From positions 2,604,001-2,668,000 of the forward strand of contig NZ_CP116805.1 in the NCBI RefSeq assembly GCF_028463845.1: a DNA stretch of 64,000 bases, written 5' to 3'. Positions 25,063-32,784 of the stretch are shown in pieces. A program made the translations under genes and the position numbers. How positions within the stretch are numbered: position 1 is the stretch's first letter; the number at the start of each line of letters is the position of its first letter. Source of the DNA: Gimibacter soli (lineage in GTDB: Bacteria; Pseudomonadota; Alphaproteobacteria; Sphingomonadales; Kordiimonadaceae). The notes under the pieces were generated by a model. It was not told the origin of the DNA and did no database searches. It was given only the letters and a program-made list of their open reading frames with translations.

Positions 25063-27081
25063 ATGAGAGGGATTTCTACACGCATTTTGGCGGAAAATGA
25101 GGGTTTTGAGCTGGTCTATGAGGGCCGGATCATCCTTCGTCACACCAGTTTATGTCCTTCGTTGGTCATTTCCAGAGGCAACCCTCGGGTAACCATGTAC
25201 CGGGGCAATTTCCGCATTGAAGATTCCCCTTCGGGCACAGTGATCCCGACCGGATGGCAACAGTCCGAGAACGGCATTGAATTTGCCGCTAACGGCTCGA
25301 TCTGCGCGACGCTGACTGTAATGTCGAACGGGATCGAGGTCCGGACCACCGACCCCGCATTTGACCGGATCACCCTGCACTTCCATGCCGAAGCGGATGA
25401 GCAAGTCTGGGGTGGTGGCGAACAGATGAGCTATCTGTCGCTCAAGGGCCGCGCCTTCCCCATGTGGACGAGCGAACCGGGTGTCGGCCGCGACAAATCG
25501 ACCGAACTGACACGGATCATGGACAAGGAAGGCATGGCCGGTGGTGACTATTGGAACACCAATTATCCCCAGCCGACCTTCCTGACGTCCCGCTGGACGG
25601 CAATCCACCTTGATGCCAGCTGCTACAGCGTCCTCGATTTCACCAACCCTGAAAGCCACACGGTTTCAGTCTGGAGCAACCGGGCAAAGTTCGAGATATT
25701 CGCCGCCGCGAGTCCGACTGAACTGGTCAGCGCCCTCTCAACCCGTTTCGGCCGGCAGCCCCAACTGCCGGACTGGGCGATCGAAGGCGCTATTGTGGGC
25801 CTCAAGTCCGGTGCCAGCAGCTTCGACAGACTTGAACGCTTCCTGGATGCAGGCACCTCGGTATCCGGCATCTGGTGTGAAGACTGGGCTGGTATCCGCG
25901 AAACCAGTTTCGGACGCCGCCTGTTCTGGGACTGGAAATCCGGCGACCGCAGCGCTGCCCGCTATCCGGGCCTGAAGCAACAGATCGCGGCACTCCATGA
26001 ACGGGGAATCCGGTTCCTTGCTTATGTGAACCCGTATCTCGCCGTGGACGGTGAGCTTTTCGCTGAAGCCGAGGCAGGCGGGCACTTTGCCCGGCAGCTT
26101 GAAAGCGATGCGACGCATCTTGTCGATTTCGGCGAGTTCGACTGCGGCGTCCTTGATTTCACCCAAGCCAAAACCCGCGACTGGTTCGCCGAGCGCATCT
26201 TGGGCCGCGAAATGCTTGATATCGGGGTCGATGGCTGGATGGCTGACTTCGGCGAGTATCTGCCGACCGACCTGCGGCTTGGCGACGGATCAGACCCGAT
26301 GGAAGCGCACAACAAGTGGCCGGTTCTCTGGGCTGAGGTGAATGCGCAGGCCGTCGCATCCCGCGGCAGGACAGGCGACGCCGTTTTCTTCATGCGCGCC
26401 GGCTTCTCGGGCGTGCAAGCCCATTGCCCGCTCCTCTGGGCCGGGGACCAGTCCGTTGACTTCACCCGGCATGACGGGATCGGCACCGTGATCACCGGCG
26501 CCCTTTCCGCCGGCCTTGTCGGCAATGCCTATAGTCATTCGGACTGCGGCGGCTATACCTCGCTTCATGGCAATATCCGTAGCGAAGAACTGCTGCAGCG
26601 CTGGTGCGAGCTTGCAGCCTTCGCCCCGGTCATGCGCAGCCACGAAGGCAACCGGCCGGACGACAATCTGCAATATGACACCAATGAAGCGCTTCTCACG
26701 TGTTTTGCACGCTGGAGCCGCGTTCATGCTCATCTGGCGCCCTATGTTCGTCACCTCTGCGAGGAGGCCGAGAAAACCGGCCTGCCCGCCCAGCGCCCCC
26801 TTTTCCTGCACTATCCTGACGACGCATCCCTCTGGACAGTGCAAGACCAGTATCTTTACGGTGCTGATCTTCTGGTTGCGCCGGTGATCGAGCAGGGTTC
26901 TTCATCACGCAATGTGCTTCTTCCGGGCGATACGCCCTGGCGGCACTGCTGGACCGGCGAAGATTATGCGCCGGGCCTTCATGATATTTCTGCTCCCATT
27001 GGCCAGCCGCCGGTCTTCTATCGGCCAGACAGCGCCTTTGCGCCGCTGTTTGCCGGGCTTGCAGGGGTGATTGAACTATGA
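25063..27081 (+). CDS. smoI: GH31 sulfoquinovosidase
   Basis: About 672 residues without a signal peptide, so cytoplasmic; it should release SQ from sulfoquinovosyl glycerol. It follows E. coli YihQ along its whole length. The nucleophile Asp is D395 (GWMADFGEYLP) and the acid/base is D462 (WAGDQ), 67 residues apart as in YihQ D405/D472. The sulfonate-binding set of SQases is present as K253, E278, R291, W294 and Y498, the K-E-R-W-Y variant known from Agrobacterium rather than YihQ's Q-Q-R-W-Y. ATG 25063 is preferred although its ribosome site is modest (AGGGGTG). The stop overlaps the lacI-type gene by ATGA. Confidence 0.92.
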   Translation: MRGISTRILAENEGFELVYEGRIILRHTSLCPSLVISRGNPRVTMYRGNFRIEDSPSGTVIPTGWQQSENGIEFAANGSICATLTVMSNGIEVRTTDPAFDRITLHFHAEADEQVWGGGEQMSYLSLKGRAFPMWTSEPGVGRDKSTELTRIMDKEGMAGGDYWNTNYPQPTFLTSRWTAIHLDASCYSVLDFTNPESHTVSVWSNRAKFEIFAAASPTELVSALSTRFGRQPQLPDWAIEGAIVGLKSGASSFDRLERFLDAGTSVSGIWCEDWAGIRETSFGRRLFWDWKSGDRSAARYPGLKQQIAALHERGIRFLAYVNPYLAVDGELFAEAEAGGHFARQLESDATHLVDFGEFDCGVLDFTQAKTRDWFAERILGREMLDIGVDGWMADFGEYLPTDLRLGDGSDPMEAHNKWPVLWAEVNAQAVASRGRTGDAVFFMRAGFSGVQAHCPLLWAGDQSVDFTRHDGIGTVITGALSAGLVGNAYSHSDCGGYTSLHGNIRSEELLQRWCELAAFAPVMRSHEGNRPDDNLQYDTNEALLTCFARWSRVHAHLAPYVRHLCEEAEKTGLPAQRPLFLHYPDDASLWTVQDQYLYGADLLVAPVIEQGSSSRNVLLPGDTPWRHCWTGEDYAPGLHDISAPIGQPPVFYRPDSAFAPLFAGLAGVIEL

Positions 27082-28091
27082 GTGAACGGGCGAATATCAG
27101 GGATGTGGCTGCGAAAGCAGGGGTTGCCGTCAAAACGGTCAGCCGCGTGCTGAACGGGCATCCTTATGTGAGTGCAGAAACCAAGACGAGGGTCGAAGAC
27201 GCGATCCGTGAACTTGATTTCCGCCCCAGCATCGCCGCCCGCATCCTGACAGGTTCAAAATCGAACCAGATCGCCCTCATCTACGATAACCACAGCCCCT
27301 ACTACATGTTCCAGATCCAGACGGGCTGCTGGGAATTCTGCAAGGAAAACAACATCCGCCTGCTGGCACAGCCGGTTGATGTGGCAGACCCGCAGGTTGG
27401 CGAGCAGGTTCGCGGCCTCGTTTCCGAAACGCATGTCGACGGGATCATCCTTTCGTCGCCGGTAACCGACTGCATCCCGGTCCTGCGTACGCTCGAGGCA
27501 ATGGATATCCCCTTCGTCCGCATCTCGCCCGGCACCAATCATGCGCTGACTAGCTCGGTCTTCATGGATGACGCGCAGGCCGCAGACGACATCACCACCT
27601 TCCTTATCAACGCAGGCCATCGTCGTATCGGCTGCATCAAGGGCCACCCCAACCACATGGCCTCGGATGACCGTCTTTTCGGCTACCGCCGCGCGCTTGA
27701 CCGCGCCGGCCTGCCCTTTGAGCCGAGCCTCGTCTTCGCCGGCGAGTTCGATTTCGAAAGCGGCGTCCGTGCAGGCCAGTATTTCCTCGACATGCCGGAC
27801 CGGCCGACCGCCATTTTTGCCTCGAACGACGATATGGCAGCAGGCGTCTTGGCCGTCGCCCATGACCGGGGCATCGAACTGCCCACGCAACTTTCGGTCG
27901 CCGGTTTCGATGACACAACGCTTGCCCGTACCGTATGGCCGCCGCTGACCACCATCCATCAGCCGATGGCTGAGCTTGGCCGGACAGCGACCGAAATCCT
28001 TGTTGCGGGCGGTGATATCACCCACCGGCGCCTGCCCCACACCCTTGTCGAGCGCGCGTCTGTCGTGCCACCACCTAGGAAGACTTTATGA
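27078..28091 (+). CDS. LacI-family transcriptional regulator of the SQ operon
   Basis: A 337-residue protein with the LacI helix-turn-helix (NIRDVAAKAGVAVKTVSRVLNG segment, residues about 6-27, including hinge), followed by a periplasmic-binding-protein-like effector domain to the end. It overlaps the GH31 gene and the reductase gene by ATGA on both sides, so it is made together with the enzymes. The two 21-bp operator-like sites A and B are its natural targets. The inducer is probably SQ or a derivative, by analogy with other sulfo-sugar loci. Confidence 0.9.
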   Translation: MSERANIRDVAAKAGVAVKTVSRVLNGHPYVSAETKTRVEDAIRELDFRPSIAARILTGSKSNQIALIYDNHSPYYMFQIQTGCWEFCKENNIRLLAQPVDVADPQVGEQVRGLVSETHVDGIILSSPVTDCIPVLRTLEAMDIPFVRISPGTNHALTSSVFMDDAQAADDITTFLINAGHRRIGCIKGHPNHMASDDRLFGYRRALDRAGLPFEPSLVFAGEFDFESGVRAGQYFLDMPDRPTAIFASNDDMAAGVLAVAHDRGIELPTQLSVAGFDDTTLARTVWPPLTTIHQPMAELGRTATEILVAGGDITHRRLPHTLVERASVVPPPRKTL

Positions 28092-29002
28092 GCGAACTGC
28101 GACTACCGCCTGCCGAGCGCACCCTCGGGGCCAGTGGAATTGCCATCTCCCCCATCGCATGGGGCATGTGGCGCCTTGCTGAAAATGGCCGGACGGCCGG
28201 CGAAGCGGCAAGGCTGGTTCATGCAGCCCTTGATGCGGGCATCAATCTGCTCGATACAGCCGACATTTACGGCTTTGACGGCTCAGCCGGTTTCGGCGAT
28301 GCAGAAGCGCTGCTTGGCGACGTACTGGCGCTGGAGCCGAGCCTGCGGGCCCGCATGGTGCTCGCGACCAAAGGCGGCATCCGCCCGCCACTTCCCTACG
28401 ACCAGAGCGGCCCGTACCTGAAAGAAGCAATCGACGCATCGCTGCGCCGGATGAAGACCGATGTGATCGACCTGTGGCAGGTTCACCGCCCCGATCTTCT
28501 GGCGCATCCGCAGGAAGTTGCGCGTGCCCTTGATGATGCCATTGCCGCCGGCAAGGTGCGCACGCTTGGCGTCTCCAATTTCACCATTCATCAGCTGGCA
28601 GCACTCAACCAGTTCCTTGGCAACAAGCTGGTCACGACCCAGCCCGAGATCAGCCCCCTGCGCATCGATTGCTTCGAGAACGGCGAGCTTGATCAGGCCA
28701 TGATGCTTGATCTTGTGCCGCTTGCCTGGTCGCCGCTTGGTGGCGGCCGTTTGCTCTCGCCGGAATCGGCCCGCGACAAGGCGGTCGTGGCTGAGCTGGA
28801 CCGGATTGCCGGAGCCAAAGGTATTTCGCGTTCGGTCGCGGCCTATAGCTGGTTGATGGCTCATCCGGCAGGGATCGTGCCGATCATCGGCTCACAGCAG
28901 CCGGAACGAATTTTGGAGGGCACGGCCGCGCTTGAAGTGCGCTGGACACGTGAGGAGTGGTACGCGGTGCTTGTCGCCGCCAGAGGAGAAAGGATGCCCT
29001 GA
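28088..29002 (+). CDS. smoB: Aldo/keto reductase, probable 6-oxo-glucose reductase
   Basis: A 304-residue AKR of the YdhF-like group. The catalytic tetrad is visible as D56, Y61, K95 and H133 (LLDTADIYGF, ATKGG, WQVHRPD). In the sulfo-SMO pathway SmoB reduces 6-oxo-glucose, made by SQ monooxygenase, to glucose with NAD(P)H. Its place between the regulator (ATGA overlap) and the SsuD-like monooxygenase (2-base gap) matches this role. The family alone would allow other carbonyl substrates. Confidence 0.82.
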   Translation: MSELRLPPAERTLGASGIAISPIAWGMWRLAENGRTAGEAARLVHAALDAGINLLDTADIYGFDGSAGFGDAEALLGDVLALEPSLRARMVLATKGGIRPPLPYDQSGPYLKEAIDASLRRMKTDVIDLWQVHRPDLLAHPQEVARALDDAIAAGKVRTLGVSNFTIHQLAALNQFLGNKLVTTQPEISPLRIDCFENGELDQAMMLDLVPLAWSPLGGGRLLSPESARDKAVVAELDRIAGAKGISRSVAAYSWLMAHPAGIVPIIGSQQPERILEGTAALEVRWTREEWYAVLVAARGERMP

Positions 29003-29004
29003 TC

Positions 29005-30096
29005 ATGACTGATCAACAACAGTGTGAAATCGCCTGGTTCTCAGCGCTTTGCGATGATGACTATGAGTTTCTCGGGGTTCCCGACAAATATCTGCAATCG
29101 AGCTGGGACCATTGCCGCAACATCGTGATGCGCGCAGACGAAGGCGGCTTCGACAATATCCTGCTGCCCTCGGGCTACCAGCTTGGCCTCGACACCACGG
29201 TGTTCGCAGCCGCGGTTGCCACGCAGGTGCGCAATATCAAGCTTCTCTGGGCGACCCGGATTGGCGAGGACTGGCCGCCGCAACTGTCACGCCGCATCGC
29301 GACGCTTGACCGTATCCTTGGCCCCAACAAGGCAGGTACGGGTGGCCGGCTGAACGTCAACATCATCTCGTCCGACATGCCGGGCGAGAAGCTGGAATCC
29401 GGCCCGCGCTATGCCCGCGCCACGGAAGTGATGAAAATCGTCCGCACCCTGCTGAACGGCGAACATCTCGATTTCCAGGGCGAGTTTTACAAGCTGAAGC
29501 TTGACCCTGCCCGCATCACCACGCTTTCCGGCAAATGCCCGCCCTTCTATTTTGGCGGCCTCAGCCATGAAGCCCGTGAATGCGCCGCCGAGGGCTGCGA
29601 TGTCTATCTGATGTGGCCGGACACGATGGACAAGGTTCGCGAAACCATCGCCGACATGAAGGCCCGCGCCGCCCGCTTCGGCCGCACTCTCAAGTTTGGC
29701 TACCGCGTCCATGTGATCGTCCGCGAAACGGAAGAAGAAGCCCGCGCCTATGCCGACCGGCTTCTGTCGAAGCTGGACGTCGAGGCTGGCAAGGCGATCC
29801 GCGAAAAGTCGCTCGATGCCAAAAACTACGGCGTGCAGCGTCAGGCAGAGCTCCGCACTGCTGCGGGCGGTGACGGCTTTGTTGAAGACAATCTCTGGAC
29901 GGGCGTCGGTCAGGCGCGATCCGGCTGCGGCGCTGCCATCGTCGGCACCCCCGATCAGGTTCTGGCGAAACTCCGGGCCTATCAGGCCGAGGGCATCGAA
30001 GCCTTCATCCTGTCCGGTTACCCCCATATGCAGGAAGCCGATCTCTTCGCGCGTCACGTGCTTCCGCACATCAAGCACGGACCGCTTGAACTATGA
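29005..30096 (+). CDS. smoC: SsuD-like FMNH2-dependent monooxygenase, probable SQ monooxygenase
   Basis: A 363-residue LLM-class monooxygenase very close to alkanesulfonate monooxygenase SsuD. The SsuD active-site residues R226, H228 and R297 align with R234, H236 and R305 at exact spacing (FGYRVHVIVRET; GVGQARSGCG). The C-terminal LSGYPHMQEA is also shared. It should cleave the C-S bond of sulfoquinovose, giving 6-oxo-glucose and sulfite. A partner reduced-flavin supply is encoded three genes later. ATG 29005 has AGGA at about ten bases. SmoC is preferred over SsuD because of the GH31 and AKR neighbours. Confidence 0.85.
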   Translation: MTDQQQCEIAWFSALCDDDYEFLGVPDKYLQSSWDHCRNIVMRADEGGFDNILLPSGYQLGLDTTVFAAAVATQVRNIKLLWATRIGEDWPPQLSRRIATLDRILGPNKAGTGGRLNVNIISSDMPGEKLESGPRYARATEVMKIVRTLLNGEHLDFQGEFYKLKLDPARITTLSGKCPPFYFGGLSHEARECAAEGCDVYLMWPDTMDKVRETIADMKARAARFGRTLKFGYRVHVIVRETEEEARAYADRLLSKLDVEAGKAIREKSLDAKNYGVQRQAELRTAAGGDGFVEDNLWTGVGQARSGCGAAIVGTPDQVLAKLRAYQAEGIEAFILSGYPHMQEADLFARHVLPHIKHGPLEL

Positions 30097-31601
30097 ACCA
30101 ACACCAGCCGGCAACAGCCGATGACCCGTTTGATATCGCGGTCATCGGCGGCGGCATCAACGGTGCCGGTATCGCCCGGGACGCAGCAGGACGCGGTGCC
30201 CGTGTCCTGCTTCTCGAAGCGCGGGACCTTGCGAACGGTACATCATCGGCATCCACCAAGCTCATTCATGGCGGCTTGAGGTATCTCGAGCATTATGAAT
30301 TCGGGCTGGTGCGGGAAGCGCTTTCCGAACGCGAGCTTCTGTGGTCGATCGCCCCCCATATCATCTGGCCGATGCGGTTTGTGCTGCCCCATATCGAGGG
30401 ACAGCGGCCCCGCTGGCTGCTGCGCCTTGGCCTGTTCCTTTATGATCATCTGGGTGCCCGCAAGAAGCTGCCCGCGACCGAACAGATCAGGCTTGAAGGC
30501 CATAGGGCCGGCGCACCCTTGTCCGCTGAACTCAAGCACGCCTTCGTCTATTCAGATTGCTGGGTGGATGACGCCCGTCTTGTTGTCCTGAATGCCCGCG
30601 ATGCCGCCGACAAAGGCGCTGTCATCAATACCCGTTGCCCGGTTACCGCGATGGAGCGGAGCGACAAGGGCTGGACGATCACAACACCCAAGGGCCGCTT
30701 CCACGCCAAGGCTGTGGTCAATGCATCGGGCCCCGCTGTCCTTGATGTACTGGGACTGAGCGGCAAGAAGACCGACCGCCAGATGCGGCTTGTGCGCGGC
30801 TCCCATATCGTGGTGCCGAAAATCTTCGACCACGAGAATGCCTATTTCTTCCAGTTGCCGGACGGCCGCATCTTCTTCGCGATCCCCTACGAGCAGGACT
30901 TCACGCTGATCGGCACCACGGATCAGGACCACCATGGCAGCCTGACCGATGTTCGCGCGAGCGAGGCGGAGATCGCATATCTCTGCGAAGGGGCAAGCCG
31001 CTACTTCAAAAAGCCCATCAAGCCTTCCGATGTGGTCTGGACCTATTCGGGGGTGCGGCCGCTTATCGATGACGGCTCGCAGAAGCCGGAGGGTGCCACA
31101 CGCGGCTACAGCCTCGAACTTTCCGCAGCGGATGAAGGTGCCCCTCTCCTTTCCGTCTTCGGCGGCAAGATCACGACTTACCGCCACATGGCACAGGATG
31201 CGGTCAACCTGCTGTCAAAGCGCTTGCCGGTTCTGGGGAAAGCTGCGTGGACGCACACTTCGCCTCTACCCGGCGGCGATTTCCCCTGTGAAGGCGTCGG
31301 CGAGCAGATCGAGAGCGTGGCCAAACGCTATCCCTTCCTGCAGCCGGAATGGGGTCGTCGCCTTGTCCGCAACTATGGAACCCTCGTCCCGGCCATCCTC
31401 GGCGACGCCCGGTCACTGGCAGATTGCGGCCAGCATTTCGGGGCGGGGCTTACGGAACGCGAGGTGGCCCATCTGATCAAAAACGAATGGAGCCAGACGG
31501 CGGAAGATATCCTGTGGCGCCGCACCAAGCTCGGGCTGCGCCTCTCCGCTGATCAGGCTTCAAATCTGCAAAACTATATTGAAAAAGAGTTGGTCCAATG
31601 A
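30093..31601 (+). CDS. glpD: Glycerol-3-phosphate dehydrogenase (quinone-linked)
   Basis: A 502-residue GlpD/GlpA-type flavoenzyme: FAD motif GGGINGAGIARDAAGRG near residue 18, the SSASTKLIHGGLRYLE signature, and a C-terminal helical domain. It oxidises glycerol-3-phosphate to dihydroxyacetone phosphate at the membrane. It is ATGA-coupled to the monooxygenase before it and to the FMN reductase after it. In this operon it would process the glycerol released from sulfoquinovosyl glycerol after phosphorylation by GlpK. Confidence 0.93.
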   Translation: MNQHQPATADDPFDIAVIGGGINGAGIARDAAGRGARVLLLEARDLANGTSSASTKLIHGGLRYLEHYEFGLVREALSERELLWSIAPHIIWPMRFVLPHIEGQRPRWLLRLGLFLYDHLGARKKLPATEQIRLEGHRAGAPLSAELKHAFVYSDCWVDDARLVVLNARDAADKGAVINTRCPVTAMERSDKGWTITTPKGRFHAKAVVNASGPAVLDVLGLSGKKTDRQMRLVRGSHIVVPKIFDHENAYFFQLPDGRIFFAIPYEQDFTLIGTTDQDHHGSLTDVRASEAEIAYLCEGASRYFKKPIKPSDVVWTYSGVRPLIDDGSQKPEGATRGYSLELSAADEGAPLLSVFGGKITTYRHMAQDAVNLLSKRLPVLGKAAWTHTSPLPGGDFPCEGVGEQIESVAKRYPFLQPEWGRRLVRNYGTLVPAILGDARSLADCGQHFGAGLTEREVAHLIKNEWSQTAEDILWRRTKLGLRLSADQASNLQNYIEKELVQ

Positions 31602-32167
31602 CGCATATCGTAGCCATCGGCGGCACCGTCAATCCGCGCAGTGCCACAGAACAAGCCCTGCAGGTTGCCGTTGCTGCAGCCGCGGCAGAAGGCGCCCAGG
31701 TGCAGGTTTTCAACGGGGAATATCTGTCGGACCTGCCGCATTATCGCAGCCGTTCCTACAAGCCTACGGACGGCGCCGAAATGATTGAAGCCGTTCGCGC
31801 CGCCGATGGCATCATCATCGCGGCCCCCGGCTATCACGGCACCATCTCGGGCCTCGTCAAGAATGCACTGGACTATCTCGAGGATCTGTCGAAGGACACC
31901 CGTCCGTATCTGGATGGCCGCGCTGTCGGGCTTCTGGCAACGGCCTATGGCGATCAGGCGACCATGAGCACGATGCAAACCCTGCGCAGCATTGTTCACG
32001 CCCTGCGCGGTTGGCCGACCCCCATGGGCGCCACCATCAAGCTGTCGCCTGAATTATTCGCAATCGACGGCGCCTGCACCGATCCGCGCGCCAAGACGCA
32101 GCTTGATCTTGTCGGCCAGCAGGTCGTTCAGGGTGCCCGCAGTTTCTCGGCCGGACGGGCGGCCTGA
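31598..32167 (+). CDS. NAD(P)H-dependent FMN reductase (SsuE-like fold)
   Basis: A 189-residue flavodoxin-fold reductase with the opening IGGTVNPRSAT phosphate-binding loop and APGYHGTISGLVKNALDYLE, the flavin-contact segment of the NADPH-dependent FMN reductase family. It should supply FMNH2 to the SsuD-like monooxygenase in the same operon. The reductase of the described Agrobacterium pathway, SmoA, belongs to a different flavin reductase family as far as I know, so this would be a non-orthologous replacement. Starts overlap glpD by ATGA. Confidence 0.87.
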   Translation: MTHIVAIGGTVNPRSATEQALQVAVAAAAAEGAQVQVFNGEYLSDLPHYRSRSYKPTDGAEMIEAVRAADGIIIAAPGYHGTISGLVKNALDYLEDLSKDTRPYLDGRAVGLLATAYGDQATMSTMQTLRSIVHALRGWPTPMGATIKLSPELFAIDGACTDPRAKTQLDLVGQQVVQGARSFSAGRAA

Positions 32168-32169
32168 TC

Positions 32170-32784
32170 ATGTCTGATATCAGGAAAGCCCTTGAAGACC
32201 TCGCAAACGGCAAGATCATCGTACTGACGGGTGACAGGTTGCGGGGCGGCGATATCGATTTTGCCGTCGCTGCCAAACATGCCAACGCCGAAGCCATCAA
32301 TTTCATGGCTAAGCACGGGCGCGGCCTCGTGTGCCTGTCACTGACGCCTGCGCGGGCGGTGAAGCTTGGCATCCGCCTGATCAATTCGGGCAAAGAGCGC
32401 CAGTCGGGCCGTCCCTTCGGACAGTCAATCGAGGCAAAGACAGGCGTTTCGACCGGAATTTCGGTTGCCGACCGCGCCCACACAATCAGCGTGGCCATTC
32501 GCGACGGGGCAACGGGCGACGATATTACCGCACCCGGCCATGTCATGCCGCTGATCGCCGCCGCGGGCGGAGTGAAAGAGCGCCCGGCCGCCGCCGAGGC
32601 ATCCATCGATCTTTGCCGGATGGCCGGCGCCGGTGACACGGCGGTCATCTGCTCGATCATGCGCGAGGACGGCGAAATGGCGCGCCTGCCTGACATCGAA
32701 GCCCTGATCAGGGAATTCGATCTCGCCGTTGCTGATATCGACGACCTCCTCGCCTTGCTCGACAAGGGGGACATTCCGCAGTGA
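32170..32784 (+). CDS. RibB-like protein with altered catalytic loop
   Basis: A 204-residue protein with the overall 3,4-dihydroxy-2-butanone-4-phosphate synthase fold: HGRGLVCLSL, KTGVSTGISVADR, GHVMPL (H124) and E143 are kept. The hallmark acidic loop D-R-E-N-E-G-D, which carries metal-binding and catalytic glutamates, instead reads D-R-L-R-G-G-D (residues 22-28). Two glutamates are therefore missing and normal RibB activity is doubtful. It lies between an FMN reductase and glycerol kinase in a tightly coupled operon. It could be a flavin-pathway remnant, a regulator, or an enzyme with a new reaction on a sugar phosphate. Confidence 0.8.
   Translation: MSDIRKALEDLANGKIIVLTGDRLRGGDIDFAVAAKHANAEAINFMAKHGRGLVCLSLTPARAVKLGIRLINSGKERQSGRPFGQSIEAKTGVSTGISVADRAHTISVAIRDGATGDDITAPGHVMPLIAAAGGVKERPAAAEASIDLCRMAGAGDTAVICSIMREDGEMARLPDIEALIREFDLAVADIDDLLALLDKGDIPQ

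Noticed and set aside
28088-29002. AKR as an inositol or general stress reductase
   Set aside because: Operon position between the SQ regulator and SsuD-like monooxygenase fits 6-oxo-glucose reductase better, though sequence alone does not prove it.
32170-32784. Plain annotation as ribB (functional DHBP synthase)
   Set aside because: The acidic loop needed for metal binding and catalysis is replaced, so a straight RibB call is not justified.
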